DNA of 64,000 nucleotides from Halomonas sp. HAL1 (lineage in GTDB: Bacteria > Pseudomonadota > Gammaproteobacteria > Pseudomonadales > Halomonadaceae). The position numbers and the translations under genes were made by a program. The stretch covers positions 2,294,001-2,358,000 of the forward strand of contig NZ_CP130610.1 in the NCBI RefSeq assembly GCF_030544485.1. Reading direction: 5' to 3'. Numbering within the stretch: position 1 is the first letter of the stretch; each line of letters starts with the position of its first letter. A model generated the notes under the pieces. The model saw nothing but the letters and a program-made list of their open reading frames with translations, had not been told where the DNA came from and made no database searches. This document shows positions 39,903 to 50,164 of the stretch, piece by piece.

Positions 39903-40541
39903 CTAACGGGCGTCGGCTAACGCCACATGACGAACGAAAGACGCCATCTTATCGGCATCTTTGCAGCCGTGGGAGGCTTCAATACCGCCGGATACATCCA
40001 CCGCATAAGGCGCTACCTGACGCACAGCGTCAGCGATATTATCAGCACTCAACCCACCGGCGAGGATAACAGGTTTTGCTAGATTTGCGGGGATTCTCGA
40101 CCAATCAAAGGTCTCCCCTGTGCCCCCCGGCACTCCCGGCCGGTAAGCATCTAACAGCAGCGCCTGAGCTCCATGATAGCGTTCAGCTTCATGCGCTAAA
40201 TCTATTTCATCGCGCATGCGTAGCGCTTTCATCCAGGGCAGCGAATAGCGCTGGCAGGCATCAGGTGTTTCGCTGCCATGAAACTGGAGCATATCTAAAT
40301 AGGGCAAACAGCGCTCAATCAGCTCATCATCCTGATCTACAAATAGCCCTACGCGGGTCACAAATGCTGGCACGCGCGCTGAAAGCACCGCCAGTTGTTC
40401 GACATCCACACTACGGGCACTGTTCGGCCACATCACAAAGCCTAAGGCATCCACCCCTAGCGCCACGGCACGATCAATATCCTCGCCACGGGTGAAACCA
40501 CAAAACTTAATGCGCGTACGGAGTAACGGCAACGTACTCAT
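39903..40541 (-). CDS. trpF: Phosphoribosylanthranilate isomerase
   Basis: This enzyme carries out the third step of tryptophan synthesis. The 212-aa single-domain protein has KFCGFTRGEDI (the catalytic Cys region) and the C-terminal DVSGGIEASHGCKD. It overlaps truA by four bases (ATGA). It is separate from TrpC, unlike the fused E. coli enzyme. About 125 bases separate it from trpB. Confidence 0.96.
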   Translation of the reverse strand: MSTLPLLRTRIKFCGFTRGEDIDRAVALGVDALGFVMWPNSARSVDVEQLAVLSARVPAFVTRVGLFVDQDDELIERCLPYLDMLQFHGSETPDACQRYSLPWMKALRMRDEIDLAHEAERYHGAQALLLDAYRPGVPGGTGETFDWSRIPANLAKPVILAGGLSADNIADAVRQVAPYAVDVSGGIEASHGCKDADKMASFVRHVALADAR

Positions 40542-41479
40542 AAAGACGCCTCCTGTTCAGGGTTAATTGCCGTATTGCTTAGCGAACGGTTGCGACGATA
40601 GGCGACCCGGGGCGTATCAGGGAGCTCGCGTTCGCCTGTCCACTCGCCGGTAAACGCGAGTAATTGCGGCCCTAACGGCTCTTTAGGCAAATCAAAGCGC
40701 TCATCATATACCGTATCAACAAAATGCAGCCCGCAGGCGGGCGCCGTGACATCGCCTTTGCGACGGTTTTGAAGCGCTAAAAGTTCACCAATATAGGCTT
40801 CTTGTTGAGCACCACGGCCAACGCTCACCAGCGCACCGGCAATATTGCGGATCATATGGTGCAGGAACGCATTGCCTTGAATATCAATCATGACTAGCTG
40901 GCCGTAGCGCTTTACGTCGACAAAGTGCATATGCCGCCAGGGGGTTTTTGATTGACAGCCAGCGGCACGGAAGCTCGAAAAATCGTGCTCCCCTACCAGC
41001 GCCTGAGCGGCTCGATGCATGGCATCGGCGTCTAACGGATCTCGGCACCAGGTCACATTGGCGCGCTCCAATACGGGGCGGCTAATCTGGTTCAACAGCA
41101 CGTAGCGGTAGCGTCGCCCCAGGGCGCACAGGCGTGAATGAAAGTCGTCGCCCACTGGTTTCACCCAGCGCACGGCTATGTCGCGAGGTAACTGGGTGTT
41201 GGCACCAAAAATCCAGGCTTTCTCAGAACGCCCCGCGGTGGGGTCAAAATGCACGATTTGCCGAGTGGCATGCACTCCCGAATCGGTGCGCCCACTGGCA
41301 TGCACCTGAATAGGCTCATTGGCCACCTTGGACAATGCAGCCTCTAACGAAGCCTGGACAGAGGCGGCGTGCTTAAGGCGCTGAAAGCCGCAGTAATGGG
41401 TACCGTCGTACTCGATACCCATCGCCAAACGACCCGTAAGCGGAATTTTCTCATCGAAGTGATAGAACAGCGTCATCAA
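40538..41479 (-). CDS. truA: tRNA pseudouridine(38-40) synthase
   Basis: This enzyme modifies uridines 38-40 in the anticodon arm of tRNAs. It is 313 aa with catalytic Asp in the motif GRTDSGVHA and MGIEYDGTHYCGFQRL at the N-terminus. A C-terminal extension follows the family core. It starts six bases after fimV and overlaps trpF. Confidence 0.96.
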   Translation of the reverse strand: MMTLFYHFDEKIPLTGRLAMGIEYDGTHYCGFQRLKHAASVQASLEAALSKVANEPIQVHASGRTDSGVHATRQIVHFDPTAGRSEKAWIFGANTQLPRDIAVRWVKPVGDDFHSRLCALGRRYRYVLLNQISRPVLERANVTWCRDPLDADAMHRAAQALVGEHDFSSFRAAGCQSKTPWRHMHFVDVKRYGQLVMIDIQGNAFLHHMIRNIAGALVSVGRGAQQEAYIGELLALQNRRKGDVTAPACGLHFVDTVYDERFDLPKEPLGPQLLAFTGEWTGERELPDTPRVAYRRNRSLSNTAINPEQEASL

Positions 41480-41485
41480 GCCACA

Positions 41486-43561
41486 TCATTTTGAAGATTT
41501 TGAAGGTTCGCTATTATCCAGGCCTCGCGGCTTGAATGCTACCTCTTCAATTTCCCACTCCTCTTCAATCGGCCGACGCGGTTGTTTCGCAGGCGAAACA
41601 GTTTCGGCGTCAGGCTGACTGGCGAACTCTACCGTAGGCTGCATTGGGGTTTCGGTACGCAGGGCTTCTTGGCTACTTGGCGTGTTCATTAAAGTGGGCG
41701 GGTGGTAATCGATAAAGCGATGCCCGGCATCCTCAGACCCTTTGGGGGCGCGTTCGGTTGGCTGTACATGATCAACAGGTGCCGCTGGCTCAGCCGATTT
41801 TAAGTCAGCACTGAGAGAAGCCAGCAACAAACGCATGGGCGCTGGGCTTAGTGGCGGCGCTAATGACAAGTGATCAGAACCGTAATCGGGGACAACATGC
41901 AGACCTAAGCGACGCTGACGCCCCTGCTCAGCCAACCCGGATGCCTGGCTTTTTTCATAACTATTCTCATAGCTATTTTCATAGCGAAGCGTGTCATCTT
42001 GCTCGGGCGTTTGCGCTTGCTCATCAATTAACCACTGTTCGGACGCTGCGCTGGCGTATGAAATCTCGGGTTCGTCTTCGGTTGCGACCTGTGGCTCGCT
42101 TTGATGATGCGGCTCTTCCACGTCGTCATCATTTGCCTGGATTGGGTATGCAATAGGAACAGCCTCAGACATCGGCGCTGTCTTTGAGGCTGCTTTAGGT
42201 GCAGCACCAGGCGTGACTGTTGGCTTTGCTACTGGCTCAGCAAGCGGGACATCTTCCCAGGTCTCTTCACGTCGCTTGCGCAGCCACACCAACACTCCCA
42301 GAAGCAGCGCGATGGCAGCTAACGCGAGCGGCCACTGATAACGCTCCACTAAGGCAGCCACTCCCGGGCTGCCCATCTCGTCCATGCTGGCAATGAGTGG
42401 TTCTGGTGACTGCTCTTGAGCAGCCAACGCATCGCTCAACGCCTGAGTTAGCGAGGCCACTTCGCTACGCAGCGCATTAAGCTCGGCACGCATTAACGCG
42501 CGCTCTTCCATTACCTGCTGAAGCGTCGCTTGGCTTAGCCGCAGCTGCTCGGTTAATTCTGCCCGCGTCAACGCCTCGGGCTCGTCGGCAGCCTCTTCCA
42601 GCGCAGTTGGGTCGTTTACTGCGGGCTCGCTTGCTTCTCGCTCATTTGGTTCAGCGCCACCCGCGGCAAGCGCGCTGTCGGGCCCAGTTGCACCAGTAGC
42701 CTCAAGGGTTTGGGTCACGGCTATAGCGAGGTTTGAAACTGTATCGGCTTCAACGTCAGGTATCGGCACTGCCTCCAATGAGCCGTTGCGGCGAGCGCGC
42801 CAGGCTTCATTCATCGCTTTGATAGCGGCGTCAGCATCAAGATGGGAGCGCGCCAAAATTCGCTCAGCATCAGGGACACTCAGCGTTTGGCCTGCACGCA
42901 TATCATTTATATTGCCGCTAGGAAAGACGTCTGGATTGGCTTCCAGTAGCGCCACCATCATCTGCTGAACGCTGGCTTGAGGGGGTTTAACGCGCTCTGC
43001 GACGCCCCATAGCGTATCGCCGCTACCCACATACGCGCTGCTGCCATCTCCACGTTCGCTTACCACGGTTGGCGCCGCTGATCTGGCTTCAGCCACCGGA
43101 GGAGTCGCTGCGTTACTCGGTGTTGGCGCAGCGTTGGGAGCAGCGCTTTGCGCCTGCCCTTGTTGGGAATAGCCCTGGGGATCAAACAGCAAGGTGATGT
43201 CACGAAATTGCTGGCCGCCCGGAAACTCAACCGCCAGCAGCAGGTCAAGCCAAGGCTCCTGCATCGTTTGACCGGAGCTTAAACGCACTTGTCGTTGCCC
43301 TTGCTGCTCTACAATCTGGGCACGAACACTTGCGGCTAGAGGCGTCCATTCAAGGCCCGCCGCGGCAAAATCTGCCGGTTCGGCAACGCTGACTCGGATA
43401 TCGTCAAGGGTGTAGTCACTGCTTTCCAGCAATGGAATGGAAGCATTTAGAGGCGCATTCAGATACGAGCCGACACTCGCCTGCCCCAGCCCAACGGCTA
43501 GTGCAAAAGGACTCACTGCACTCAATGAGAGCCATGTAATCCATGTCAGTGTCTTTTTCAT
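41486..43561 (-). CDS. fimV: FimV-like LysM-domain polarity/envelope protein
   Basis: This 691-aa protein has a signal peptide (cut near AFALA, residue about 22), the conserved FimV N-terminal domain (GLGQASVGSYLNAPLNA), a LysM-like peptidoglycan-binding module (about 175-235: VGSGDTLWGVAERV), a coiled coil (about 345-390), one membrane helix (about 410-428) and a long acidic cytoplasmic tail. The C-terminal TPR part of longer FimV proteins looks reduced. FimV organises cell poles and type IV pili. It sits between asd and truA, the standard location. Confidence 0.9.
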   Translation of the reverse strand: MKKTLTWITWLSLSAVSPFALAVGLGQASVGSYLNAPLNASIPLLESSDYTLDDIRVSVAEPADFAAAGLEWTPLAASVRAQIVEQQGQRQVRLSSGQTMQEPWLDLLLAVEFPGGQQFRDITLLFDPQGYSQQGQAQSAAPNAAPTPSNAATPPVAEARSAAPTVVSERGDGSSAYVGSGDTLWGVAERVKPPQASVQQMMVALLEANPDVFPSGNINDMRAGQTLSVPDAERILARSHLDADAAIKAMNEAWRARRNGSLEAVPIPDVEADTVSNLAIAVTQTLEATGATGPDSALAAGGAEPNEREASEPAVNDPTALEEAADEPEALTRAELTEQLRLSQATLQQVMEERALMRAELNALRSEVASLTQALSDALAAQEQSPEPLIASMDEMGSPGVAALVERYQWPLALAAIALLLGVLVWLRKRREETWEDVPLAEPVAKPTVTPGAAPKAASKTAPMSEAVPIAYPIQANDDDVEEPHHQSEPQVATEDEPEISYASAASEQWLIDEQAQTPEQDDTLRYENSYENSYEKSQASGLAEQGRQRRLGLHVVPDYGSDHLSLAPPLSPAPMRLLLASLSADLKSAEPAAPVDHVQPTERAPKGSEDAGHRFIDYHPPTLMNTPSSQEALRTETPMQPTVEFASQPDAETVSPAKQPRRPIEEEWEIEEVAFKPRGLDNSEPSKSSK

Positions 43562-43684
43562 GAATGATCCCTGATCGCCTACTTACTTTTTTACCATGGA
43601 TGCAAGCTTATTGTATTACGTCTTTTTTATCATAACTTAACGAAATAAAGCCGTATTTCCCACTACCGTAATTATTAGCAGCGC

Positions 43685-43721
43685 AAAAAAACGGGAAGCT
43701 GCGAACAGCTTCCCGTTTTCG
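43685..43721 (-). terminator. Intrinsic terminator of asd
   Basis: AACGGGAAGCTG and CAGCTTCCCGTT form a perfect stem around a four-base loop. Seven T follow on the minus strand and TTTT on the plus strand. Confidence 0.93.
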
Positions 43722-43743
43722 ACTGGCCTACAACAATAAACAA

Positions 43744-44856
43744 TTACTGTTCGCGCAGAATCTTCAACATACGCTTAAGGGGCTCTGCTGCGCCCCACAG
43801 CAGTTGGTCACCGACGCTGAATGCGGAGAGGTATTCACCCCCCATTTGCAGCTTACGCAGGCGGCCAACCGGCACCTGTAGCGTACCAGTGGCAACGGCA
43901 GGTGTTAGGCCAGCAATGGTCGCATCCTTATCGTTCGGGATCAGCTTGACCCATTCGTTGTGCTTGGCAATGCGATCTTCGATCTCATCCAACGGCACAT
44001 CGTGCTTCAGCTTGATGGTGAATGCCTGGCTGTGCGAGCGCATTGCGCCGATACGAACACAAAGGCCATCAATGGGGATCGGATTGTTGCCGAGCCCAAG
44101 AATTTTATTGGTCTCAACACTGGCCTTCCACTCTTCACGACTCTGACCGCTTTCCAGCTTGCTATCGATCCACGGTAGCAGGCTACCTGCCAATGGTGCG
44201 GCGAAGTTATCGATCGGGAAATCGCCACCGCGCATTGCGGCGGTTACCTTGCGATCAATATTCAGAATCGCACTGGAGGTGTCCTTCAGCTCTTCACCAA
44301 CACTGTCGTGTAACTGCCCCATTTGGTTGAGCAGCTCGCGCATGTGCTTAGCGCCTGAACCAGAAGCCGCCTGATAGGTCATGGAGGTCATCCATTCAAC
44401 CATATCGGCTTCAAACAAACCGCCCAAGCCCATCAACATCAGGCTTACAGTACAGTTCCCGCCAACAAATGTTTTGGCGCCTTTGGCTAGCTGGTCATCG
44501 ATAACTTTGCGGTTAACCGGATCCAGCACGATCGTCGCTTCATCTTCCATACGCAGGGTGCTAGCGGCATCAATCCAGTAGCCTTTCCAGCCTGCACTGC
44601 GCAGGTCTTTGTAGACCGGCTTGGTGTAGTCACCACCCTGGCAGGTGACGATAACATCCAGCGCTTTGAGCGCTTCAATATCGAAGGCATCTTTAAGCGG
44701 AGGCACATCTACACCGATATCGGGGCCGGGCTGGCCAACCTGGGAGGTGGTGAAGAACACCGGCTCAATGCCGTTAAAATCACCATCGTCCAGCATGCGC
44801 TGCATAAGTACAGAGCCCACCATACCGCGCCATCCCACGAAACCGACTTTCAACAT
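43744..44856 (-). CDS. asd: Aspartate-semialdehyde dehydrogenase
   Basis: This enzyme reduces aspartyl phosphate with NADPH, feeding lysine, threonine and methionine synthesis. It is 370 aa. NADP motif is [18 protein letters not shown] and the nucleophilic Cys is in [17 protein letters not shown] is upstream of the ATG. It has its own terminator before fimV. Confidence 0.97.
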   Translation of the reverse strand: MLKVGFVGWRGMVGSVLMQRMLDDGDFNGIEPVFFTTSQVGQPGPDIGVDVPPLKDAFDIEALKALDVIVTCQGGDYTKPVYKDLRSAGWKGYWIDAASTLRMEDEATIVLDPVNRKVIDDQLAKGAKTFVGGNCTVSLMLMGLGGLFEADMVEWMTSMTYQAASGSGAKHMRELLNQMGQLHDSVGEELKDTSSAILNIDRKVTAAMRGGDFPIDNFAAPLAGSLLPWIDSKLESGQSREEWKASVETNKILGLGNNPIPIDGLCVRIGAMRSHSQAFTIKLKHDVPLDEIEDRIAKHNEWVKLIPNDKDATIAGLTPAVATGTLQVPVGRLRKLQMGGEYLSAFSVGDQLLWGAAEPLKRMLKILREQ

Positions 44857-44931
44857 ATGAAGTCCTCCTGCAAAAAATGAGTCTCTATATTATACACACT
44901 TCTTTACGCTGATTTTGAAACCAGGAGATAG

Positions 44932-45049
44932 GTTAAGGGCTACCCCTGCGACAGTCCTAGGAGGGGGCGCTGTGAACCCATCCCTGGGCGCTACATTTGC
45001 CATCCCTGGCAAATGACCCCCTCTACGGCCTGCCCCAGGCGCCCTTAAC
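44932..45049. repeat. Nested palindromic intergenic element
   Basis: GTTAAGGGC (44932-44940) pairs with GCCCTTAAC (45041-45049). Inside, GAGGGGG (44961-44967) pairs with CCCCCTC (45017-45023). Within that lie two hairpins with identical TCCC loops: CCCA/TGGG (44977-44988) and TTTGCCA/TGGCAAA (44996-45013). The result is a cruciform-like unit of 118 bases filling most of the leuB-asd gap. Its form suggests a dispersed intergenic repeat; only one copy is in the window. Confidence 0.75.
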
Positions 45050-45069
45050 GCAGTCACACTGCCATTACT

Positions 45070-46149
45070 TTACTGCTTGGCAAACGCCGCCAACACTGCA
45101 TCACCCATGGCATCGGTGCCGATGGTCTGCATGCCTTCTGAGGCGATATCCGCAGTGCGCAGGCCATCATCCAATACGCTGCCCACAGCAGCTTCAATAC
45201 GCCCCGCCAGGGCATTTTCATTCAGTGAGTAGCGCAACATCATGGCCACTGAAAGCATCATGGCTAAAGGGTTTGCTACGTTCTGACCCGCGATATCCGG
45301 CGCGCTGCCGTGGCACGGCTCATACATGCCTTGCCCACTTTCGTTGAGCGATGCTGAAGGCAGCATGCCGATAGAACCGGTGAGCATAGCGGCGGCATCA
45401 GAGAGAATATCGCCAAACATATTACCGGTGACCACCACGTCAAATTGCTTCGGTGCACGTACTAGCTGCATAGCGGCGTTATCCACATACATGTGGGTAA
45501 GCTCTACGTCCGGATACTCCGGCGCCAAACGCTCCATGACTTCCCGCCATAGAATGGTGACTTCCAGCACGTTGGCTTTATCGACAGAACAAAGCTTCTT
45601 GCCACGCTTCTGAGCCATTTCAAACGCAACGCGACCAATGCGTTCAATTTCGCTTTCAGAATAAATATAGGTGTTAAAACCTACGCGCTCGCCATTACGG
45701 ACTTCAATGCCACGAGGCTGGCCGAAGTAGATCCCGCCCGTCAGCTCGCGAACGATCATAATATCCAGCCCGGCAACCAGCTCAGGCTTGAGGCTGGAGG
45801 CGCTGGCGAGCTGCGGATAAAGCATAGCTGGGCGCAAATTACCGAATAAACCCAGGTTTTTACGCAGGCCCAACAGCCCTTTTTCAGGACGCTTGGAAAG
45901 ATCTTCGATTTTATCCCACTTGGGGCCACCTACCGCGCCCAGCAAAATAGCGCTGGCCGCTTTGGCTTTTTCCAGAGTTTCCGCGGGCAGCGGCTCCCCA
46001 TGAACATCGTAGGCAGAACCACCCACCAAGCCCTCTTCTACTTCAATATCCAAGCCCGCTTCTTGGCAAGCTTTTAACAAGCGTGCCGCCTGGGCAGCAA
46101 TCTCGGGGCCAATACCGTCGCCCGGCAGAAGCAATACTTTATGGGTCAT
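45070..46149 (-). CDS. leuB: 3-isopropylmalate dehydrogenase
   Basis: This enzyme carries out the oxidative decarboxylation in leucine synthesis. It is 359 aa. [11 protein letters not shown] is at the N-terminus, and the NAD site [17 protein letters not shown] is present. It is the third gene of leuCDB; the start has AAGGATT upstream. Confidence 0.97.
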   Translation of the reverse strand: MTHKVLLLPGDGIGPEIAAQAARLLKACQEAGLDIEVEEGLVGGSAYDVHGEPLPAETLEKAKAASAILLGAVGGPKWDKIEDLSKRPEKGLLGLRKNLGLFGNLRPAMLYPQLASASSLKPELVAGLDIMIVRELTGGIYFGQPRGIEVRNGERVGFNTYIYSESEIERIGRVAFEMAQKRGKKLCSVDKANVLEVTILWREVMERLAPEYPDVELTHMYVDNAAMQLVRAPKQFDVVVTGNMFGDILSDAAAMLTGSIGMLPSASLNESGQGMYEPCHGSAPDIAGQNVANPLAMMLSVAMMLRYSLNENALAGRIEAAVGSVLDDGLRTADIASEGMQTIGTDAMGDAVLAAFAKQ

Positions 46150-46184
46150 GCTGAATCCTTAGCGTTTAATTATAGAAGGCTGGC

Positions 46185-46832
46185 TTACGCAGACTGCCGG
46201 AACAACCACGGGCGCGCGGCTTTATGTTTCTGCTCAAAGGCGCGAATGGCGTCTTCGTCTTTTAGCGTCAAGCCAATATCGTCCAACCCTTCCAATAAGC
46301 AGTGTTTGCGGAACTCATCCACTTCAAACTCTAAAATCTCGCCGCTGGGGGTAATGACGCGCTGATGCTCCAGGTCGACATCCAACTGGTAGCCTTCATT
46401 GGCGTCCACTTCGGCAAACAGGCGATCTACTACGTCTTCTGGGAAAGTGATTAGCAGAATGCCGTTCTTGAACGAGTTGTTGTAGAAAATATCGGCAAAG
46501 CTAGGCGCAATCACCACTTTGAAACCGAAATCTTCCAGCGCCCAAGGCGCGTGCTCACGAGAGCTCCCGCAGCCAAAATTGCGCCGCGCCAGCAATACTT
46601 CAGCACCTTTAAAACGCGGCTGATTCAAGACGAAATCTGGGTTCAGCGGGCGCTGCGAGCAGTCCTGACCCGGCTGGCCTTCATCCAAATAGCGCAGTTC
46701 GTCAAACAGATTAACGCCGAAGCCGGTACGCTTGATCGACTTCAAAAACTGCTTGGGGATAATCAAATCGGTGTCGACATTGGCGCGATCAAGAGGCGCT
46801 ACTACACCTTCCAAACGTTCAAATTTTTTCAT
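46185..46832 (-). CDS. leuD: 3-isopropylmalate dehydratase small subunit
   Basis: This is the swivelling domain partner of LeuC, 215 aa, with [14 protein letters not shown] and [14 protein letters not shown]. It begins three bases after the leuC stop. Confidence 0.97.
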   Translation of the reverse strand: MKKFERLEGVVAPLDRANVDTDLIIPKQFLKSIKRTGFGVNLFDELRYLDEGQPGQDCSQRPLNPDFVLNQPRFKGAEVLLARRNFGCGSSREHAPWALEDFGFKVVIAPSFADIFYNNSFKNGILLITFPEDVVDRLFAEVDANEGYQLDVDLEHQRVITPSGEILEFEVDEFRKHCLLEGLDDIGLTLKDEDAIRAFEQKHKAARPWLFRQSA

Positions 46833-46835
46833 GGC

Positions 46836-48287
46836 TTAGGCCTCCTGTGCGTGAGTGGCGTCGTTGGCGGGCAAGGTACGAACATCAACAAAGTGACCGG
46901 CGATCGCCGCTGCCGCTGCCATGGCCGGGCTGACCAAGTGCGTACGGCCACCGTAGCCCTGACGACCTTCAAAGTTGCGGTTAGAAGTAGAGGCACAGTG
47001 TTCACCGGCCCCCAGCTTATCCGCGTTCATGGCCAAACACATGGAGCAGCCTGGCTCACGCCACTCAAAACCAGCCTCAATGAAGATTTTATCCAACCCT
47101 TCGGCTTCTGCTTGGCGCTTCACCAAGCCAGAACCCGGCACCACCATGGCGAGCTTGATGGAGTCAGCCACCTTTTTGCCCTTGGCGACTTTGGCGGCTT
47201 CACGCAAATCTTCGATACGCGAGTTTGTGCAGGAGCCGATAAAGATTTTATCCAACTTGATATCGGTGATTTTCTGGTTGGCGTGAAGGCCCATATATTC
47301 CAGTGCGCGAGTGTGGCTGCGCTGCACAGTTTCATCCAGTGCAGCTAGCGGGTCGGGCACTTGACCCGAAATACCGGTGACCATTTCAGGGCTAGTCCCC
47401 CAACTCACCTGTGGTTCGATCTCATCAGCCTGCAAAGTAACCACTTTATCGAACTGCGCATCGTCGTCGGAGACAAGATTGCGCCAGTCTGCCACGGCGG
47501 CTTCCCACTGCTCTGCGGTAGGCGCAAAGGGGCGCTTGCCCAGGTAATCAATGGTGGTCTCGTCGACTGCAATCAACCCCACCCGAGCGCCCGCTTCGAT
47601 GGCCATGTTGCAAACGGTCATGCGTCCTTCCATCGAAAGCGAAGCAATTGCACTGCCGGCAAACTCAATGGCGTAGCCGGTACCACCCGCGGTACCGATC
47701 TTGCCGATAATCGCCAGCACGACGTCTTTTGCGGTAACGCCAAGGCCAAGCTCACCGTCCACAAGTACCTGCATGTTCTTCATTTTTTGCGCCAGCAAGC
47801 ACTGGGTTGCCATGACGTGCTCGACTTCCGAGGTACCGATACCGTGGGCCAACGCACCAAAGGCACCGTGGGTAGCCGTGTGGGAGTCGCCGCACACCAC
47901 GGTCATACCCGGCAGCGTTGCACCCTGCTCGGGGCCGACTACGTGGACAATGCCCTGACGCGGGTCGTTGATTTTAAACTCTTCAATGCCGTACTCAAGG
48001 CAGTTGTCGTCCAGGGTCTGTACCTGAATCAGCGATACCGGATCTTTGATACCGCTGTTGCCTTCAGCGCGCTCTTTAATCGTAGTGGGCACGTTATGGT
48101 CTGGTGTTGCCAAGTTGGCATCCAGGCGCCACGGCTTACGGTTTGCCAGGCGAAGTCCTTCAAACGCCTGGGGCGAAGTCACTTCATGAAGCAATTGGCG
48201 ATCAATGTAGATTAACGCGGTGCCGTCATCGCGCTGTTTCACCAAGTGCTGATTCCAAAGTTTGTCGTAAAGCGTTTGGCCTGACAT
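46836..48287 (-). CDS. leuC: 3-isopropylmalate dehydratase large subunit
   Basis: This is an aconitase-family 4Fe-4S enzyme isomerising isopropylmalate, 483 aa. Cluster cysteines are in [11 protein letters not shown] and [29 protein letters not shown] is a family motif. The ATG at 48287 has GGAG eight bases upstream. A LysR gene is divergent upstream, which suggests its regulator. Confidence 0.97.
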   Translation of the reverse strand: MSGQTLYDKLWNQHLVKQRDDGTALIYIDRQLLHEVTSPQAFEGLRLANRKPWRLDANLATPDHNVPTTIKERAEGNSGIKDPVSLIQVQTLDDNCLEYGIEEFKINDPRQGIVHVVGPEQGATLPGMTVVCGDSHTATHGAFGALAHGIGTSEVEHVMATQCLLAQKMKNMQVLVDGELGLGVTAKDVVLAIIGKIGTAGGTGYAIEFAGSAIASLSMEGRMTVCNMAIEAGARVGLIAVDETTIDYLGKRPFAPTAEQWEAAVADWRNLVSDDDAQFDKVVTLQADEIEPQVSWGTSPEMVTGISGQVPDPLAALDETVQRSHTRALEYMGLHANQKITDIKLDKIFIGSCTNSRIEDLREAAKVAKGKKVADSIKLAMVVPGSGLVKRQAEAEGLDKIFIEAGFEWREPGCSMCLAMNADKLGAGEHCASTSNRNFEGRQGYGGRTHLVSPAMAAAAAIAGHFVDVRTLPANDATHAQEA

Positions 48288-48408
48288 GTGGCTCTCCCGG
48301 GCGATGCCCATTTCTTGCTAGTTAGTTGTGCTGGCGTCTTCGCACCAGTAATGCAGCGAGTGTTACTCGGCTCGCGCATAAAAGCAATTCATGTTATTCA
48401 TACTTTAG

Positions 48409-48423
48409 ATTCCAATATGGAAT
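48409..48423. promoter_or_regulatory. Candidate LysR operator between leuC and lysR
   Basis: ATTCCAATATGGAAT is a near-perfect palindrome fitting the T-N11-A rule of LysR-type operators. It ends 18 bases before the LysR start and lies about 120 bases upstream of leuC. Autorepression plus leuCDB control is inferred. Confidence 0.6.
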
Positions 48424-48440
48424 ACGTTAAGGATAAGTAA

Positions 48441-49367
48441 ATGGATACCCAAAGCTTACAAGCTTTTGTGGCGGTGGCCGATACGCAAAGTTTCTCACGC
48501 GCAGCCGAGCAGCTTCACCTTACTCAGCCCGCCGTTAGCAAACGTATCGCCACTCTGGAGTCCCAGGTGGGCACAAGGCTATTTGACCGAATTGGTCGAC
48601 GCATCGCCTTAACCGAGGCGGGTAACGTGCTACTGCCACAAGCACAGCGCATACTTTTTAGCGTTGAGGATAGCCGGCGGGCGCTCGCCAATCTCTCCGG
48701 CCAGGTAGGCGGCAAGCTCACCCTGGCCACCAGCCACCATATTGGCCTACACCGCTTACCGCCACTATTAAAGCAGTACACCCAACGCCACCCAGAAGTA
48801 GAGCTCGATCTTCATTTTTTGGATTCAGAGCAGGCTTACCAAGGCGTACTGGATGGCACACTGGAAATGGCGGTGGTAACACTGGCGCCCCACCCTCATG
48901 AGCAGCTGCAGGTTATTGAACTGTGGCGTGATCGGCTCTGTTTTACCTGTGCTATTGACCATCCACTCGCCTCTCATGCCAAACCCCAAGCTCACACTCA
49001 CATTCACACTCACCAAGAAGCGTTATCGCTTTCCGCGCTGTGTCATTTTAATTGTGTGATGCCAGGGGCCAAAACGTTTACCGGTTCGTTGATTGCACAG
49101 CGCTTCACTGAAGCAGGGTTAAAACTGCCGGTCAGTATGACAACCAACTATTTAGAAACACTCAAGATGATGTGCAGCGTTGGCTTAGGCTGGAGCCTGC
49201 TGCCGGAAAAGATGGTCGATAGTGAGCTAGTAGAGCTTAACGTCGATACTGCCCCTATCCATCGCCCGCTGGGGTATTTAGTACATACCAATCGAACGCT
49301 CTCCAATGCAGCGCGCCGGATGATTGAGCAGCTAGAGGCAGCACGGGAGAACAAAGAGGCTCAATAA
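48441..49367 (+). CDS. LysR-type transcriptional regulator
   Basis: This is a 308-aa DNA-binding regulator: winged HTH at residues 1-60 (SFSRAAEQLHLTQPAVSKRIATLE), then a substrate-binding domain. A His/Thr-rich loop, AHTHIHTH (184-191), is an unusual insertion that could bind metal. AAGGAT precedes the ATG. Divergent placement next to leuCDB suggests a regulator of leucine synthesis; the effector is unknown. Confidence 0.92.
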   Translation: MDTQSLQAFVAVADTQSFSRAAEQLHLTQPAVSKRIATLESQVGTRLFDRIGRRIALTEAGNVLLPQAQRILFSVEDSRRALANLSGQVGGKLTLATSHHIGLHRLPPLLKQYTQRHPEVELDLHFLDSEQAYQGVLDGTLEMAVVTLAPHPHEQLQVIELWRDRLCFTCAIDHPLASHAKPQAHTHIHTHQEALSLSALCHFNCVMPGAKTFTGSLIAQRFTEAGLKLPVSMTTNYLETLKMMCSVGLGWSLLPEKMVDSELVELNVDTAPIHRPLGYLVHTNRTLSNAARRMIEQLEAARENKEAQ

Positions 49368-49406
49368 AAGTGCCTTATTCATCAAATGTTACTGCCTCAA
49401 CCAAGA

Positions 49407-49823
49407 TTATTGCTCGTCGTACTGCGCAAATGCTTCTTTACCGGTTAGCTGCTTGGTTTTTTCCGCCAAAGAGTAGTAAGCAGGTTTTTGCTCTATAAAT
49501 ATCTGCTCGGTTATTTTCCACGCATCAGTGCTATCCAGAAGGCCAACGGGAAGCGCGTAGTGCCCATTCTGCTTTAACCGATAAAACAGGTGCGTACCAC
49601 ACTGCCGACAAAAACCACGCTCAGCCCAATCTGATGAACTGAACGTCGCTATGTGCTCTGCGCCTTTAAAATCCACATCCTCTGCAAAGTCAACGGCAAA
49701 CATCGGGCCACCTCCCCACTTTCGACACATCGAGCAGTGACAAACGCCGACATGGTTGCTTTTGGTGGTAAGAGTGACGCTAACAGCGCCGCAGAGACAA
49801 GCTCCCTGATGAGAAATAGCCAT
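49407..49823 (-). CDS. GFA family (CENP-V/GFA-fold) zinc protein
   Basis: This 138-aa protein has the zinc cysteines of the family: CLCG, CHCSMC and FCRQCG. Named after the glutathione-dependent formaldehyde-activating enzyme, most members have unknown function. GGAG is eight bases before the ATG at 49823; a GTG two codons earlier is too close. It stands alone. Confidence 0.9.
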   Translation of the reverse strand: MAISHQGACLCGAVSVTLTTKSNHVGVCHCSMCRKWGGGPMFAVDFAEDVDFKGAEHIATFSSSDWAERGFCRQCGTHLFYRLKQNGHYALPVGLLDSTDAWKITEQIFIEQKPAYYSLAEKTKQLTGKEAFAQYDEQ

Positions 49824-50089
49824 TATCACAGCTCCCTCTAGATTTGTAACATTGTGTAAATAAAATAGAATTTTCTGATGAATAAGCTGTCGGAAAACTC
49901 ATCAACACAAGATAGCCTAAAAGTGACTGGCACTATTTTAAGAACCAAAAAAATCTTTTAGAGAAAGATATCAACCTCTTTAATCACCCCCACAAGGGCC
50001 GATCTCATAGGGGTGTAATGGTTTTTCTCAGCTGTTTTCCTGATGATATCCCTCTTCAAGTTCACGTTTTATTCCAATATTTACTTAAA

Positions 50090-50161
50090 GATACTCCTAT
50101 ACACTAGAAATATACATTTGATTACAAATCTGTGGTCATTAGCTTTCTGGGTAGGAGTATC
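50090..50161 (+). promoter_or_regulatory. Inverted repeat covering the pgaA ribosome-binding site
   Basis: GATACTCCTA (50090-50099) is perfectly complementary to TAGGAGTATC (50152-50161), which contains the pgaA AGGAG. A smaller hairpin, ATTTG-ATTA-CAAAT, lies between. If the leader is transcribed, the stem would hide the ribosome-binding site. E. coli pgaA is repressed at its leader by CsrA, which binds GGA motifs; TAGGAG is such a motif. The alternative is a DNA operator. The 49824-50089 stretch holds no gene. Confidence 0.6.
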
Positions 50162-50164
50162 ACC

